This document shows, piece by piece, positions 63,652 to 64,000 of a DNA stretch of 64,000 bases (the stretch's first letter is position 1; every line of letters starts with the position of its first letter). Below the pieces are notes generated by a model, which ran no database searches, was not told the origin of the DNA, and saw only the letters and a program-made list of their open reading frames with translations. The position numbers were made by a program, and so were the translations under genes. Origin of the DNA: Pythium myriotylum. Taxonomy: Eukaryota; Oomycota; Peronosporomycetes; Pythiales; Pythiaceae. Location of the stretch: positions 1,924,501-1,988,500 of the forward strand of contig JALJCQ010000030.1 of the NCBI GenBank assembly GCA_023091665.1. The letters are read 5' to 3'.

Positions 63652-64000
63652 ATGGCGACGTCACCGACGTCGGCAGTGGCCTTTGTGCTGCAGGCGACGC
63701 CTTGGGTGCCGCTCGTGATACGGTGCGAATGGGCAACTGAGTGCTTGAACTAATAGGTAGCACGAGCTGAACGAGGTCTTTCAATTCGTCCAGACGCGGG
63801 AGTTCGTCCGAGGTGTCGGTCCAGATTCCTCTGAGTGACGAGAATCAAGACATCCACGACGAAGCTACCAACAGGCTCAGCAAGACTGCCGATGAGGCGC
63901 ACGGTGCAAACGACTGTTGTCTTGTTTGGCAATTCCGTGTCGAGGAGTACGACGTCGCATTCCAGATCATTGGAGATGGACAGCCACTGCAGGAACTTGC
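63652..64000 (+). CDS. GOLD-domain protein, 5' part
   Basis: The gene runs off the window end. Exon 63652-63722 (MATSPTSAVAFVLQATPWVP onward) joins by phase to an exon from 63794 over a 71 nt intron (GTGCGA...CCAG). The second exon reads SVQIPLSDENQDIHDE, then CLVWQFRVEEYDVAFQII, which resembles the start of a GOLD domain (VWxFxxExYDIxFxI). GOLD proteins such as Sec14-GOLD or p24-related proteins act in Golgi and lipid traffic. With only about 90 residues visible the family is tentative. Confidence 0.5.

Noticed and set aside
1..64000. CRISPR arrays, bacterial operons or defence islands
   Set aside because: Introns, promoter style and gene content are eukaryotic, and no direct-repeat array with spacers is present.

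Overview
The window is nuclear DNA of an oomycete-like stramenopile. It is gene-dense (about 35 protein genes in 64 kb). Genes are split by short GT-AG introns, mostly 43-76 nt. Many pairs are divergent with 120-400 bp promoters or convergent with gaps under 100 bp. Gene content includes a MEF2-type MADS protein, flagellar proteins (CFAP161-like, CFAP96-like, NME7-like), a plant-type enolase insert, a four-domain calcium channel and mitochondrial leucine synthesis. Two promoters carry a CACTTTGGATTT block like the oomycete Inr/FPR core element. The species cannot be named from sequence alone. Exon coordinates were derived by hand from splice signals and phase, and each model sums to a whole number of codons.

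Layout. 1-3.2 kb: end of a HEATR3/SYO1-like gene, a small secreted protein, and a CFAP161-like protein fused to a calcyphosin-like half. 3.3-11.2 kb: two ion-channel genes in tandem on the minus strand, an SK-type potassium channel and an 11-exon CaV-type channel. 11.6-21.9 kb: PDI/P5, a PaiB-like flavoprotein, an LpxL/HtrB-type acyltransferase, the MADS factor, a nucleolar FKBP, enolase and a coiled-coil protein. 21.9-26.4 kb: a decayed zone with a broken PIF1/Helitron-type helicase, mitochondrial TilS, a degenerate kinesin motor gene and a C22 tract. 26.4-30.4 kb: PCID2, a membrane cyclophilin-glutaredoxin-glutaredoxin fusion and a CFAP96-like gene. 30.9-37.0 kb: three Kv-beta/KAB1-type aldo-keto reductase paralogues with a coiled-coil gene between copies 2 and 3. 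37.5-46.1 kb: Cramped/TKI1-like, RCC1-repeat, isochorismatase-type, RING-H2, Siw14-like pseudophosphatase and 2-isopropylmalate synthase genes. 46.4-52.5 kb: tandem repeats, DNA polymerase kappa, NME7, TYW1. 52.8-64 kb: ATP synthase epsilon, RBR ligase, a FAD oxidoreductase, ESS2, TAF1C-like, a histidine acid phosphatase and the start of a GOLD-domain gene.

Functional themes: calcium and membrane excitability (CaV, SK, Kv-beta, EF-hand proteins), flagellar parts, RNA and translation accessories (TilS, TYW1, ESS2, TAF1C, PCID2, HEATR3) and secretory or redox folding (P5, cyclophilin-Grx, FKBP). The most unusual items are the LpxL-type acyltransferase, the cyclophilin-Grx-Grx fusion, the CFAP161-EF-hand fusion, the altered SK filter and the degenerate kinesin. 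I see no operon-like or defence-like new system.
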